Made by a program: the position numbers and the translations under genes. From NCBI RefSeq assembly GCF_000689415.1, contig NZ_HG322950.1, forward strand, positions 5,401,501 to 5,465,500: 64,000 nucleotides of DNA, in the 5' to 3' direction. This document shows positions 19,079 to 28,202 of this stretch, one piece after another; position 1 is the first letter of the stretch; every line of letters begins with the position of its first letter. This DNA comes from Pseudomonas knackmussii B13 (GTDB taxonomy: Bacteria > Pseudomonadota > Gammaproteobacteria > Pseudomonadales > Pseudomonadaceae). Under the pieces are notes generated by a model that did no database searches, was not told where the DNA came from, and worked only from the letters and a program-made list of their open reading frames with translations.

Positions 19079-19993
19079 ATGCTCAGCCAAGTGCGCGACC
19101 TCGACCTGCAGCTGCTGCGCCTCTTCGTCACCGTCGTCGAATGCGGCGGCTTCAGCGCCGCCCAGGGCGAGCTTGGGCTGAGCCAGCCGAGCATCAGCAT
19201 CCAGATGGCCAAGCTGGAGACACGCCTGGGCTACCGCCTGTGCGAACGCGGCAAGGGCGGCTTCCGCCTGACCACCAAGGGCGAAAGCCTGCTGCAGGCC
19301 ACGCGACGACTGTTCGTCGCCATCGAAGGTTTTCGAAGCGAGGCCCAGGGCGTCGCCGAGAAACTCCTCGGCGAGGTGCGCATCGGCATCTCCGAAGGGC
19401 TGGACGCCAGCGTGCTGCTGAAGGTCTCCGAGGCCATCCGCGTATTCCGCCAGCGCGACCAAGCGGTAACCCTGGAGCTTCTTAGCGGCATGCCGGCTGA
19501 GCTCGAACGCCTGCTGCTGCAGGGGCGCCTGCACCTGGCCATCGGCTATTTCTCCGGCTACCAGGGCGCGCTGCAGCACCAGCCGCTATTCGTCGAACAG
19601 CAGTCTCTGTACTGCGGCAAAGGCCATCCGCTGTTCGAGCAGGATGAGCCGGCGCCCGAGTTGATCGCCGAAGCCGACATGGTCCGCCACCCCTACCGCT
19701 TCGTCGCCGCCGCCGAGCCGCTGCAGGCCCGCCTGAGCAGCGCGCGCAGCGAACAGGTGGACGGCTGCCTGGCCTTCATCCTCTCGGGCCAGCACATCGG
19801 CTACCTACCGGTGCACGTCGCCGCGCCCTGGGTCGAACGCGGACTGTTGCGCGCGCTGCGTCCGGGCGAGCTGGATTTCCGCGTGTCCTTCAGCCTCACC
19901 CGGCACCGCGGACGACAAGCCGATGCGGCCGAGCGCGCGTTCGTCGAAGACCTCTGCGCAACCTTCGGCGTCGAGCCCGGCGCGGCGGAATGA
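19079..19993 (+). CDS. LysR-family transcriptional regulator
   Basis: The 304-residue protein has an N-terminal HTH (LRLFVTVVECGGFSAAQGELGLSQPSISIQMAKLE) and a LysR effector domain. The ATG at 19079, preceded by TTGGAATCCCGCC, gives the usual length. It is divergent from the agmatinase-family gene and probably regulates it in response to a guanidino compound, by analogy with GbuR. The effector assignment is inferred. Confidence 0.9.
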   Translation: MLSQVRDLDLQLLRLFVTVVECGGFSAAQGELGLSQPSISIQMAKLETRLGYRLCERGKGGFRLTTKGESLLQATRRLFVAIEGFRSEAQGVAEKLLGEVRIGISEGLDASVLLKVSEAIRVFRQRDQAVTLELLSGMPAELERLLLQGRLHLAIGYFSGYQGALQHQPLFVEQQSLYCGKGHPLFEQDEPAPELIAEADMVRHPYRFVAAAEPLQARLSSARSEQVDGCLAFILSGQHIGYLPVHVAAPWVERGLLRALRPGELDFRVSFSLTRHRGRQADAAERAFVEDLCATFGVEPGAAE

Positions 19994-20128
19994 CGCGGCT
20001 GGGGAACCCCGAGGCGCCAACGCCTGTCGCACTGCCGCCGCCCACTCCCTGACACACCCGCGCCTCGCCGGGCTGGCCAGGGCCCGGGCGCATTCGGCTA
20101 TCATGCCGCCACCCGGAAAGACCGCGAG

Positions 20129-21997
20129 ATGTCCATGCGCCGCCTGTTGCCTCTTCTCCTGCTCCTCCTTGCCCTGCCCGCCAGCGCCGGCCTGTTCGAC
20201 AAGCCCGCCCCGAGCAGCGGCGGCTTCAGCGTCTCGGCGCCAGCCGAAGGCAAGTTCCTGCCGGTGGCCGAGGCCTTCCGCCTGAGCGTCGAGGACAGCG
20301 ACAGCCAGCAGGTGCAACTGCGCTTCATCAACGCCGAGGGCTACTACCTCTACCGCCACCGCATGAAGTTCCAGGTCGAACCGGCCTCGGTGACGCTAGG
20401 CGACGTGCAACTGCCCGCGGGCAAGGCGCACCACGACGAGTACTTCGGCGATTCCCAGGTCTATTACGCGATCACCGACGTCAAGGTGCCGGTGAACAAC
20501 CCTCAGAAACTGCCGTTCCGCCTGACCGTCAGCTACCAGGGCTGCGCCGACAAGGGACTGTGCTACGCGCCGGAAACCGCTCACGTGGATGTCTCTGCCG
20601 ACGGCCAGGCGCGCCTCGCCGGCAAGACCGCCCCCGCCCCGCAAGCCAGCGCGGCCGCGCCTTCGGGCGAGCCTGGCGTGGTCGACGACCTGCTGGCGAT
20701 GCTCAAGGGCGAAGGCAACGGCAAGGTCCACAAGCTCGGCCGTGGCCTGCTGATCGCCTTCCTCGCCGGCCTCACCCTGACCTTCACGCCCTGCGTGCTG
20801 CCGATGCTGCCGATTCTTTCCGGCGTGGTCCTGCGCGGCCGCCCCGGCGGCATGCGCGGCTTCACCCTGTCGCTGGCCTACGTGCTGCCGATGGCCGTCT
20901 GCTACGCCGTGCTCGGCGCGCTGATGGGCCTGTTTGGCGCCAAGCTCAACCTGCAGGCGATGCTGCAGTCGCCCTGGGTACTGGTACCCTTCGCCGCCTT
21001 CTTCGTGGCCTTCGCCGTGGCCATGTTCGGTGTCTTCGAACTGCGCCTGCCGGGCTTCCTGCGCGAACGCCTGGACCGCATGGCGGCCGACACCCGCGGC
21101 GGCTCCATCGCCGGTGCCGCAACCCTCGGCGTGCTTTCCAGCCTGCTGGTCTCGCCCTGCGTCTCGGCGCCGCTGGCGGGCCTGCTTCTTTATATCGGCA
21201 GCACCGGTGACGCCCTTGGCGGCGGCCTGCTGCTGTTCGCCCTGGGCCTGGGCATGGGCACGCCGCTGGTGATCTTCGGCGCCGGTGGCGGCGCCGTGCT
21301 GCCAAAAAGCGGCGCGTGGATGACCCACGTGCGCAACTTCTTCGGCGTGCTGTTGCTGGCGGTGGCCATCTGGCTGCTCGAGCGCGTGCTCTCCGGCCCG
21401 GTGAGCCTGGCCCTGTGGGGTGCGCTGGCCGGCGGCATCGCCCTGGCCATGGGCACCCTGGAGCTGGTCAAGAAGACCCCGCTGCAGCGCGCCGCGCAGC
21501 TCGTCGGCCTGATGTTCCTGGTCTACGCCCTGGCCGCCTGGACCGGCGCCCTGCGCGGCGAGTCGGACCCGACGCACCCCCTGGGCCGCTTCGAACCCTC
21601 CGCGCATGCCGGCCCACCCAGCTCCGTGCCCGGCCAATGGCAGAACCTCACCACCCCCGCACAACTCGCCGCGGCGCTGGACGCGGCGCGCGCCGCCGGT
21701 CGGCCGGTGCTGCTCGACTGGTACGCCGACTGGTGCATCAGCTGCAAGATCATCGAGCGCCAGGTGCTGCCCGCCGAGGAAGTCCAGAGCCAACTCGGCA
21801 AATACCAGCTACTGCGCTTCGACATGACCGCCAGCACCGAGGAACAGCGCGCGCTGCTGGATCGCTACAACCTCTTCGGCCCGCCGGCGATCCTGCTGTT
21901 CGCCGCCGACGGACGGGAGCACAGCGATCTGCGGATCATCGGCGAAACCGACGCGACCACCCTCTCCAAGCGTCTGCGCGAGGCCGCTTCGCGCTGA
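20129..21997 (+). CDS. dsbD: Thiol:disulfide interchange protein DsbD (DipZ)
   Basis: The 622-residue inner-membrane protein passes electrons from cytoplasmic thioredoxin to periplasmic DsbC/CcmG-type partners. Domains in order: signal peptide (1-20, cleavage after ASA), periplasmic DsbD-alpha with Cys139 and Cys145 (GCADKGLC), eight hydrophobic segments with the redox cysteines in FTPCVLPML and VSPCVSAP, and a C-terminal thioredoxin fold with the CxxC of DWCISCK. Length is near the family norm. It precedes aroQ, as in P. aeruginosa; there is no close operon partner. Confidence 0.95.
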   Translation: MSMRRLLPLLLLLLALPASAGLFDKPAPSSGGFSVSAPAEGKFLPVAEAFRLSVEDSDSQQVQLRFINAEGYYLYRHRMKFQVEPASVTLGDVQLPAGKAHHDEYFGDSQVYYAITDVKVPVNNPQKLPFRLTVSYQGCADKGLCYAPETAHVDVSADGQARLAGKTAPAPQASAAAPSGEPGVVDDLLAMLKGEGNGKVHKLGRGLLIAFLAGLTLTFTPCVLPMLPILSGVVLRGRPGGMRGFTLSLAYVLPMAVCYAVLGALMGLFGAKLNLQAMLQSPWVLVPFAAFFVAFAVAMFGVFELRLPGFLRERLDRMAADTRGGSIAGAATLGVLSSLLVSPCVSAPLAGLLLYIGSTGDALGGGLLLFALGLGMGTPLVIFGAGGGAVLPKSGAWMTHVRNFFGVLLLAVAIWLLERVLSGPVSLALWGALAGGIALAMGTLELVKKTPLQRAAQLVGLMFLVYALAAWTGALRGESDPTHPLGRFEPSAHAGPPSSVPGQWQNLTTPAQLAAALDAARAAGRPVLLDWYADWCISCKIIERQVLPAEEVQSQLGKYQLLRFDMTASTEEQRALLDRYNLFGPPAILLFAADGREHSDLRIIGETDATTLSKRLREAASR

Positions 21998-22139
21998 TCC
22001 GCGCCTCATATTTCTGCAGCAATCATCAGGCAACATGCCGACATCTACAGCAAAACCGGCATGACTGGACAGTCACGCCGGCTTTCCGGCATAGTCCCGG
22101 CCTATTCCTACCCCGTCCGAACGAGAGAACAAGACCCAG

Positions 22140-22583
22140 ATGGCCACCTTACTGGTATTGCACGGGCCCAACCTCAACCTGCTGGGCACCCGCGAACCCG
22201 GGGTCTACGGCTCGGTCACCCTCGAGCAGATCAACCTGGACCTGGAGCGCCGCGCCCGCGAAGCCGGCCATCACCTGATGTACCTGCAGAGCAATGCCGA
22301 GTACGAACTGATCGACCGCATCCATGCCGCGCGCAGCGAAGGTGTGGACTTCATCATCATCAATCCGGCGGCTTTCACGCATACAAGTGTCGCGCTACGT
22401 GACGCATTGCTCGCAGTGAGCATCCCATTCATCGAAGTGCACCTGTCCAACGTGCACAAACGCGAACCTTTCCGGCATCACTCCTACTTCTCCGACGTAG
22501 CGGTAGGGGTGATCTGCGGCCTGGGAGCCACAGGCTACCGCCTGGCCCTGGAGTCCGCCCTCGAACAACTTGAACGCCCGTGA
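22140..22583 (+). CDS. aroQ: Type II 3-dehydroquinate dehydratase
   Basis: This 147-residue protein has the usual size for the dodecameric type II enzyme of the shikimate pathway (3-dehydroquinate to 3-dehydroshikimate). Motifs are GPNLNLLGTREPGVYG (with the catalytic tyrosine), QSNAEYELIDRIH, INPAAFTHTS and EVHLSNVHKREPFRHHSY. It is followed 25 bases later by accB, and the aroQ-accB-accC order is conserved in gammaproteobacteria. Confidence 0.96.
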   Translation: MATLLVLHGPNLNLLGTREPGVYGSVTLEQINLDLERRAREAGHHLMYLQSNAEYELIDRIHAARSEGVDFIIINPAAFTHTSVALRDALLAVSIPFIEVHLSNVHKREPFRHHSYFSDVAVGVICGLGATGYRLALESALEQLERP

Positions 22584-22608
22584 CCATTACCTGGGAGTGC
22601 GAACGCTA

Positions 22609-23076
22609 ATGGACATCCGTAAAGTCAAAAAACTGATCGAACTGCTCGAAGAATCCGGTATCGACGAGCTGGAAATCAAAGAAGGCGAAGAGTCGGTACG
22701 CATCAGCCGCCACAGCAAGACCGCCGCTCAGCCGATCTACGCCGCCGCCCCGGCCTACGCCGCTCCGGCCGCTGCTCCGGCCCCGGTTGCCGCCGCTGCC
22801 GCCCCGGCCGCTGAAGCTGCTCCGGCAGCCGCCAAGCTGAACGGCAACGTGGTCCGTTCGCCGATGGTCGGCACCTTCTACCGTTCGCCGTCGCCGACCG
22901 CCGCTCCCTTCGTGGAAGTCGGCCAGAGCGTGAAGAAAGGCGACATCCTGTGCATCGTCGAAGCCATGAAGATGATGAACCACATCGAGGCGGAAACCAG
23001 CGGCACCATCGGCGAAGTCCTGGTCGAAAGCGGCCAGCCGGTCGAGTACGACCAGCCGCTGTTCACCATCGTCTAA
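22609..23076 (+). CDS. accB: Acetyl-CoA carboxylase biotin carboxyl carrier protein
   Basis: The 155 residues comprise an N-terminal domain (MDIRKVKKLIELLEESGIDEL), an Ala/Pro-rich flexible linker (about 45-77) and a C-terminal biotinyl domain with EAMKM and the biotinylated lysine at 121. The carrier shuttles carboxybiotin between AccC and the AccAD transferase in the first step of fatty-acid synthesis. The start at 22609 has GGGAG upstream; the longer frame to 22570 overlaps aroQ and is not family-like. It is in an operon with accC 18 bases downstream. Confidence 0.97.
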   Translation: MDIRKVKKLIELLEESGIDELEIKEGEESVRISRHSKTAAQPIYAAAPAYAAPAAAPAPVAAAAAPAAEAAPAAAKLNGNVVRSPMVGTFYRSPSPTAAPFVEVGQSVKKGDILCIVEAMKMMNHIEAETSGTIGEVLVESGQPVEYDQPLFTIV

Positions 23077-23094
23077 GCCGCGGGGAGCCCTGCG

Positions 23095-24444
23095 ATGTTG
23101 GAAAAAGTACTGATCGCCAACCGCGGCGAAATCGCCCTGCGGATCCTGCGCGCCTGCAAGGAACTGGGCATCAAGACGGTCGCGGTGCACTCCACCGCCG
23201 ACCGTGAGCTGATGCACCTGTCGCTGGCCGACGAAGCCGTCTGCATCGGCCCGGCCCCGGCCGGCCAGTCGTACCTGCACATCCCGGCAATCATCGCCGC
23301 CGCCGAAGTCACCGGCGCCAACGGCATTCACCCGGGCTACGGCTTCCTCGCCGAGAACGCCGACTTCGCCGAGCAAGTGGAGCGTTCCGGCTTCACCTTC
23401 ATCGGCCCGAACGCCGACGTGATCCGCCTGATGGGCGACAAGGTCTCGGCCAAGGACGCCATGAAGAAAGCCGGCGTCCCGACCGTACCGGGCTCCGACG
23501 GCCCGCTGCCCGAAGACGAGGAGACCGCCCTGGCGATCGCCCGCGAGGTCGGCTACCCGGTGATCATCAAGGCCGCCGGTGGCGGTGGTGGTCGCGGCAT
23601 GCGCGTGGTGCACAGCGAGGAAGACCTGATCAAGTCGGCCAAGCTGACCCGCACCGAAGCGGGCGCTGCCTTCGGCAACTCCATGGTCTATCTGGAGAAG
23701 TTCCTGACCAACCCGCGTCACGTGGAAGTTCAGGTCCTCTCCGACGGCCAAGGCAATGCCATCCACCTGGGCGACCGCGACTGCTCGCTGCAGCGTCGTC
23801 ACCAGAAGGTTCTCGAAGAAGCGCCTGCTCCGGGCATCGACGAGAAGGCCCGCCAGGAAGTCCTCGAGCGCTGCGTTCGCGCGTGCATCGAGATCGGCTA
23901 TCGCGGCGCCGGCACCTTCGAGTTCCTCTACGAGAACGGCCGCTTCTACTTCATCGAGATGAACACCCGCGTACAGGTGGAGCACCCGGTGTCGGAGATG
24001 GTCACCGGTATCGATATCGTCAAGGAGATGCTCAGCATCGCCTCGGGCAACAAGCTGTCGTTCAAGCAGGAAGACGTGGTCATCCGTGGCCATGCACTGG
24101 AATGCCGGATCAACGCCGAGGACCCGAAGACCTTCCTGCCCAGCCCCGGCAAGGTCAAGCACTTCCACGCCCCGGGCGGCAACGGCGTGCGCGTCGATTC
24201 GCACCTGTACAGCGGCTATGCCGTACCGCCGAACTACGATTCGCTGGTGGGCAAGATCATTGCCTACGGCAAGGATCGTGACGAAGCCCTGGCGCGGATG
24301 CGCAATGCCCTGGACGAGCTGATCGTCGACGGTATCAAGACCAACACCGAGCTGCACAAGGAGCTGGTCCGCGACAAGGAGTTCTGCAAGGGCGGCGTGA
24401 ACATCCATTACCTGGAGAAGAAGCTGGGTATGGATAAGCACTGA
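23095..24444 (+). CDS. accC: Acetyl-CoA carboxylase biotin carboxylase subunit
   Basis: The 449-residue ATP-grasp enzyme carboxylates biotin on AccB. It has the pre-ATP-grasp domain (ANRGEIALRILRACKELGIKT), the glycine-rich loop KAAGGGGGRGMRVV (about residues 159-172), the RHVEVQVL and EMNTRVQVEHPV motifs and a C-terminal biotin-carboxylase domain. Length equals E. coli AccC. A GGGGAG RBS precedes the ATG. A perfect hairpin downstream separates it from prmA. Confidence 0.97.
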   Translation: MLEKVLIANRGEIALRILRACKELGIKTVAVHSTADRELMHLSLADEAVCIGPAPAGQSYLHIPAIIAAAEVTGANGIHPGYGFLAENADFAEQVERSGFTFIGPNADVIRLMGDKVSAKDAMKKAGVPTVPGSDGPLPEDEETALAIAREVGYPVIIKAAGGGGGRGMRVVHSEEDLIKSAKLTRTEAGAAFGNSMVYLEKFLTNPRHVEVQVLSDGQGNAIHLGDRDCSLQRRHQKVLEEAPAPGIDEKARQEVLERCVRACIEIGYRGAGTFEFLYENGRFYFIEMNTRVQVEHPVSEMVTGIDIVKEMLSIASGNKLSFKQEDVVIRGHALECRINAEDPKTFLPSPGKVKHFHAPGGNGVRVDSHLYSGYAVPPNYDSLVGKIIAYGKDRDEALARMRNALDELIVDGIKTNTELHKELVRDKEFCKGGVNIHYLEKKLGMDKH

Positions 24445-24474
24445 GGCCCGGACGGCGCTATCATGTGCACCCCC

Positions 24475-24499
24475 GAAGGAGCGGCCTGGCCGCTCCTTC
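24475..24499 (+). terminator. Hairpin between accC and prmA
   Basis: GAAGGAGCGG-CCTGG-CCGCTCCTTC is a perfect 10-bp stem with a 5-base loop, followed by GCATTTC, which is poor in T. It begins 30 bases after the accC stop and probably terminates or attenuates read-through into prmA. Confidence 0.6.
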
Positions 24500-24534
24500 G
24501 CATTTCTACCGCCTGGAAATTCCGGAGATCACAC

Positions 24535-25413
24535 ATGCCCTGGGTTCAAGTCCGCCTCGCCATCACCCCGGATCAGGCAGAAACCTACGAAGACGCCCTG
24601 CTCGAAGTCGGCGCCGTATCGGTGACCTTCATGGATGCCGAGGACCAGCCGATCTTCGAACCCGACCTGGGCACCACCCCGCTGTGGAGCCACACCCACC
24701 TGCTCGCGCTGTTCGAAGACGGCACCGACGAAGCCGCGCTGGTCGCCCATCTGCAGCTGCTGACCGGCGGTGACCTGCCACAGCACGAGATCGAGCGCGT
24801 CGAGGACCAGGACTGGGAGCGCAGCTGGATGGACAACTTCCAGCCGATGCGTTTCGGCCGCCGCCTGTGGATCGTGCCGAGTTGGCATGAGGCGCCAGAG
24901 CCGGACGCGGTGAACCTGCTGCTCGACCCGGGCCTGGCCTTCGGCACTGGCACCCATCCGACCACCGCACTGTGCCTGGAATGGCTGGACGGCCAGGAGC
25001 TGGCCGGCGATACCGTGCTCGACTTCGGCTGCGGCTCCGGCATTCTCGCCATCGCCGCACTGCTGCTCGGCGCCGAGCAGGCGCTGGGCACCGATATCGA
25101 CCCGCAGGCCCTGGAAGCATCGCGCGACAACGCCACGCGCAACGGCATCGACCCGGCAAAATTCCCCGTCTACCTGCCCGCCGACCTGCCGCAGCAGCCG
25201 GCCGACGTGGTGGTGGCGAACATTCTGGCCGGCCCGCTGGTCTCACTGGCAGGCCAGCTGACCTCGCTGGTCAAGCCCGGCGGCCGCCTGGCACTGTCCG
25301 GCATCCTCGCCGAGCAGGCCGAGGAAGTGCGCGCTGCCTACGCGGACGCCTTCGACCTCGACCCGACTGCCGAGCGCGATGGCTGGATTCGCATCAGCGG
25401 CCGTCGCCGCTGA
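24535..25413 (+). CDS. prmA: Ribosomal protein L11 methyltransferase
   Basis: The 292-residue protein has an N-terminal L11-recognition domain (MPWVQVRLAITPDQAE...) and a C-terminal class I SAM-dependent fold with LDPGLAFGTGTHPTT, VLDFGCGSGILAIAALLLGA and DVVVANILAGPLVSLA. PrmA trimethylates lysines and the N-terminus of ribosomal protein L11. The start at 24535 has CGGAG upstream. Gene order accC-prmA is conserved in Pseudomonas. Confidence 0.95.
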   Translation: MPWVQVRLAITPDQAETYEDALLEVGAVSVTFMDAEDQPIFEPDLGTTPLWSHTHLLALFEDGTDEAALVAHLQLLTGGDLPQHEIERVEDQDWERSWMDNFQPMRFGRRLWIVPSWHEAPEPDAVNLLLDPGLAFGTGTHPTTALCLEWLDGQELAGDTVLDFGCGSGILAIAALLLGAEQALGTDIDPQALEASRDNATRNGIDPAKFPVYLPADLPQQPADVVVANILAGPLVSLAGQLTSLVKPGGRLALSGILAEQAEEVRAAYADAFDLDPTAERDGWIRISGRRR

Positions 25414-25489
25414 GTTCGCGAACTGGCCATCTGCCTGCCCTGCAGGCCTTGAGGTAGACTAAGCGACTGATTTCGAGCCGGACCGCCGC

Positions 25490-26974
25490 ATGAGCGATAG
25501 TTTCATCACACAGTGCCCGCATTGCCACACCAGCTTCCGCGTCAATCAGGCGCAGTTGGGTGCGGCCAATGGCGCTGTGCGCTGCGGCTCCTGCCTCAAG
25601 GTGTTCAACGCGCTGCAGCACATGCAGCGCCCCGCCGGCCAGGCGCCCGCGCCCATTCCGGCGCCGGTTCCCGTACCTGCCCCCGAACGCGTCGCGCAGC
25701 CGGCTGTCAGCGCCCCGCCACAGCCTGCACCGCAGCCGCCAGCTCCGCGCCCCGTTGCTCCGGCTACGCCAGTCAGCCCGCCCGTCGGCGCCACCCTGGG
25801 TTGGCCGCTGGCTCCGCACAGCGCGCGCCCGGCAGCCGACAGCAATGCCGCCGAGCCTGCACCTGCACCTGCACCTGCACCTGCACCTGACGCAACTACC
25901 AGCATCCCGACCAAGCTCGTCGACGAGACGCTGTGGATCCACGACGACCTCGACCTGGACAGCCTCAACCTCGACGAGGAACTGGCCAAGCTCGACGAAT
26001 TCGAGCTCTCCCAGGAATTCCGCGAGCTGAAGGCCGCGCCCAAGCCCGCCGACGCCCTGCTCGGCGCGCAGCACAAGCCGCGCGATCCGCACGACGAGCG
26101 CTGGGCCGAAGCCCTGCTGGAAGACGAACGTCACGCCCCCGGCGCGCGCCAGGAGCCGAGCCTGGGCACCCCCGAAGCGGAACCCGAGGAGCTGCCAGAA
26201 GCCCCACAGCCGATCGAACCCGAGCCCGTCGTCACCAGCGAAAGCGAGCCCGAAGAGGACGACGAGCCCCTGCCTGCGTTGAGCGCCCGACGCGACGACG
26301 ACGAAATCGCCGAGCCGCTGGACGAAGACGACGAAGGGCGCGAACCGACGATCGAGGCCAACGACGAGCCTGACGAAGACGAAAAGCCGCACGTTGTGCA
26401 ATCGATACGCAACGAACCGGCCCTGCGCGACGAGAGCCTGCGCGAGCTGAGCGACGAGCCGCTGCAGCTGGACTGGCAAAAGCCCAAGGGTCGCTGGGGC
26501 CGTCGCCTGCTCTGGACGCTGCTGATCCTGCTGGCCGCCGGCGGCCTGGGCGCGCAGTACGTGGTCTATCACTTCGACGAACTGGCCCGCGAGGACGCCT
26601 ATCGTCCCTGGTTCGCCGAATTCTGCCCGCAGATCGGCTGCAGCCTGCCGTCGAAGGTCGACGTCGAGCAGATCCGCAGCAGCAACCTGGTGGTGCGCAG
26701 CCATCCGGACTTCAGCGGCGCGCTGGTGGTGGACGCGATCATCTACAACCGTGCCAGCTTCTCGCAGCCTTTCCCGCTGCTGGAGCTGCGTTTCGCCGAC
26801 ATCAACGGCCAGCTTCTCGCCAGCCGCAGCTTCAAACCCAGCGAGTACCTGGGCGGAGAACTGGCCGGTCAGACCGAGATGCCGCCGCAGACGCCGATTC
26901 ACATCTCGCTCGACATCCTCGACCCCGGTCCCAAGGCGGTCAATTACAGCCTCAGCTTCCACTCCCCGGAGTAA
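25490..26974 (+). CDS. Zinc-ribbon and DUF3426 membrane protein
   Basis: The 494-residue protein has an N-terminal MJ0042-type zinc ribbon (Cys9-Pro-His-Cys12 ... Cys32-Gly-Ser-Cys35), a long Pro/Ala-rich then strongly acidic region (about 45-330), one transmembrane helix (about 344-364, RLLWTLLILLAAGGLGAQYVV) and a C-terminal DUF3426 domain (FAEFCPQIGCSLPS...). Cytoplasmic zinc ribbon and periplasmic tail is the likely topology. Function is unknown. It sits between prmA and dusB-fis as in other pseudomonads. An Ala-Pro dipeptide run (about residues 123-134) is encoded by a hexanucleotide repeat. Confidence 0.85.
   Translation: MSDSFITQCPHCHTSFRVNQAQLGAANGAVRCGSCLKVFNALQHMQRPAGQAPAPIPAPVPVPAPERVAQPAVSAPPQPAPQPPAPRPVAPATPVSPPVGATLGWPLAPHSARPAADSNAAEPAPAPAPAPAPDATTSIPTKLVDETLWIHDDLDLDSLNLDEELAKLDEFELSQEFRELKAAPKPADALLGAQHKPRDPHDERWAEALLEDERHAPGARQEPSLGTPEAEPEELPEAPQPIEPEPVVTSESEPEEDDEPLPALSARRDDDEIAEPLDEDDEGREPTIEANDEPDEDEKPHVVQSIRNEPALRDESLRELSDEPLQLDWQKPKGRWGRRLLWTLLILLAAGGLGAQYVVYHFDELAREDAYRPWFAEFCPQIGCSLPSKVDVEQIRSSNLVVRSHPDFSGALVVDAIIYNRASFSQPFPLLELRFADINGQLLASRSFKPSEYLGGELAGQTEMPPQTPIHISLDILDPGPKAVNYSLSFHSPE
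25857..25888 (+). repeat. Hexanucleotide tandem repeat (CCTGCA) inside the DUF3426 gene
   Basis: About five copies of CCTGCA encode an alternating Ala-Pro run. The unit is six bases, so length changes by slippage would keep the reading frame. Confidence 0.8.
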
Positions 26975-27073
26975 GCGCGCACCTAGCGCAGAAGGCGATG
27001 CGGCGCCAGTTCCGCTCGTCTTCCAACCGTCGGCAATAAGCAATCTGCTGTTCAGAATTTATCCAAATTCGCC

Positions 27074-27102
27074 TTTATCCGGTCATCGAGAGCGGGTATC
27101 AT
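27074..27102 (+). promoter_or_regulatory. Candidate dusB-fis promoter
   Basis: TTTATC (27074-27079) and TATCAT (27097-27102) are spaced 17 bases apart, about 100 bases before dusB. The -10 is followed by GCCCTCCC, a C-rich discriminator of the kind that makes E. coli fis promoters sensitive to the stringent response. The -35 match is weak. Confidence 0.35.
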
Positions 27103-27203
27103 GCCCTCCCTTTTTTGCATGCACCGGTGGCTCTTCACCGTCGCCTCCCCGAGTAGTTGACCCGCGGGAGCGGCTGGCGATTGCGCCCCATAACAGGGAA
27201 GCG

Positions 27204-28202
27204 ATGTCGGTGGTTCGCATCGGCTCTTACACACTGCCCAACAGACTGATCCTGGCGCCCATGGCTGGCGTGACCGATCGCCCGTTCCGCCAGCTGTGCC
27301 GTCGTCTCGGCGCCGGCATGGTGGTATCGGAGATGGTCACCAGCGACGTGCGCCTGTGGAACACCCGCAAGTCGCGCCTGCGCCTGGTGCACGACGGCGA
27401 GGATCAGCCGCGCTCGGTGCAGATAGCCGGGGGCGACCCGCAGATGCTCGCCGATGCCGCGCGCGCCAACGTCGAGTTGGGCGCGCAGATCATCGACATC
27501 AACATGGGCTGCCCGGCGAAGAAGGTATGCAACAAAGCGGCAGGTTCTGCCCTGCTCAAGGATGAGGTCCTGGTGGCCGAGATCCTCGAAGCCGTGGTGG
27601 CCGCCGTCGAGGTGCCGGTGACCCTGAAGATTCGCACCGGCTGGGACCGCGACAACCGCAATGGCGTGACCATCGCGCGCATTGCCGAGCAGTCCGGTAT
27701 CCAGGCGCTGGCCGTGCATGGCCGTACCCGCGCCGACCTCTACACCGGCGAAGCCGAATACGAAACCATCGCTGCGATCAAGCAGGCGGTTTCCATTCCG
27801 GTCTTCGCCAATGGTGACATCGACTCGCCGGAAAAGGCCGAACGCGTGCTCGCGCTGACCGGGGTGGATGCCCTGCTGATCGGCCGTGCCGCCCAGGGAC
27901 GGCCTTGGATATTCCGCGAGATCGATCATTACCTGAGCACCGGCGAGAGATTGCCGGCGCCATCCTTGGGCGAAGTGGAAAGCATCTTGCTTGAGCACCT
28001 CGCCGCATTGCACGCGTTCTATGGGGAAGAGCTGGGTGTTCGTATTGCCCGCAAGCATGTGGGCTGGTACCTGGCGACGTTACCGGGGGCGGCGGAGTTC
28101 CGCGCCCAGTTCAATCGTTTGCAGAACACGGATGCACAGAGCGCCAGCGTCAGGCAGTTCTTCGCCGAGCGCCACAATAACGGAGAAGGGGTGGCCGCAT
28201 GA
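27204..28202 (+). CDS. dusB: tRNA-dihydrouridine synthase B
   Basis: The 332-residue FMN-dependent TIM-barrel enzyme reduces uridine in the tRNA D-loop. Motifs are LAPMAGVTDRPFR, INMGCPAKKVCNKAAGSALL (with the catalytic cysteine), VTLKIRTGWD, VHGRTR, FANGDI and IGRAAQGRPWIF. The ATG at 27204 follows AGGGAAGCG; the frame is open upstream through the intergenic region but lacks family sequence. The dusB stop overlaps the fis start (ATGA), the conserved dusB-fis operon. Confidence 0.96.
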   Translation: MSVVRIGSYTLPNRLILAPMAGVTDRPFRQLCRRLGAGMVVSEMVTSDVRLWNTRKSRLRLVHDGEDQPRSVQIAGGDPQMLADAARANVELGAQIIDINMGCPAKKVCNKAAGSALLKDEVLVAEILEAVVAAVEVPVTLKIRTGWDRDNRNGVTIARIAEQSGIQALAVHGRTRADLYTGEAEYETIAAIKQAVSIPVFANGDIDSPEKAERVLALTGVDALLIGRAAQGRPWIFREIDHYLSTGERLPAPSLGEVESILLEHLAALHAFYGEELGVRIARKHVGWYLATLPGAAEFRAQFNRLQNTDAQSASVRQFFAERHNNGEGVAA

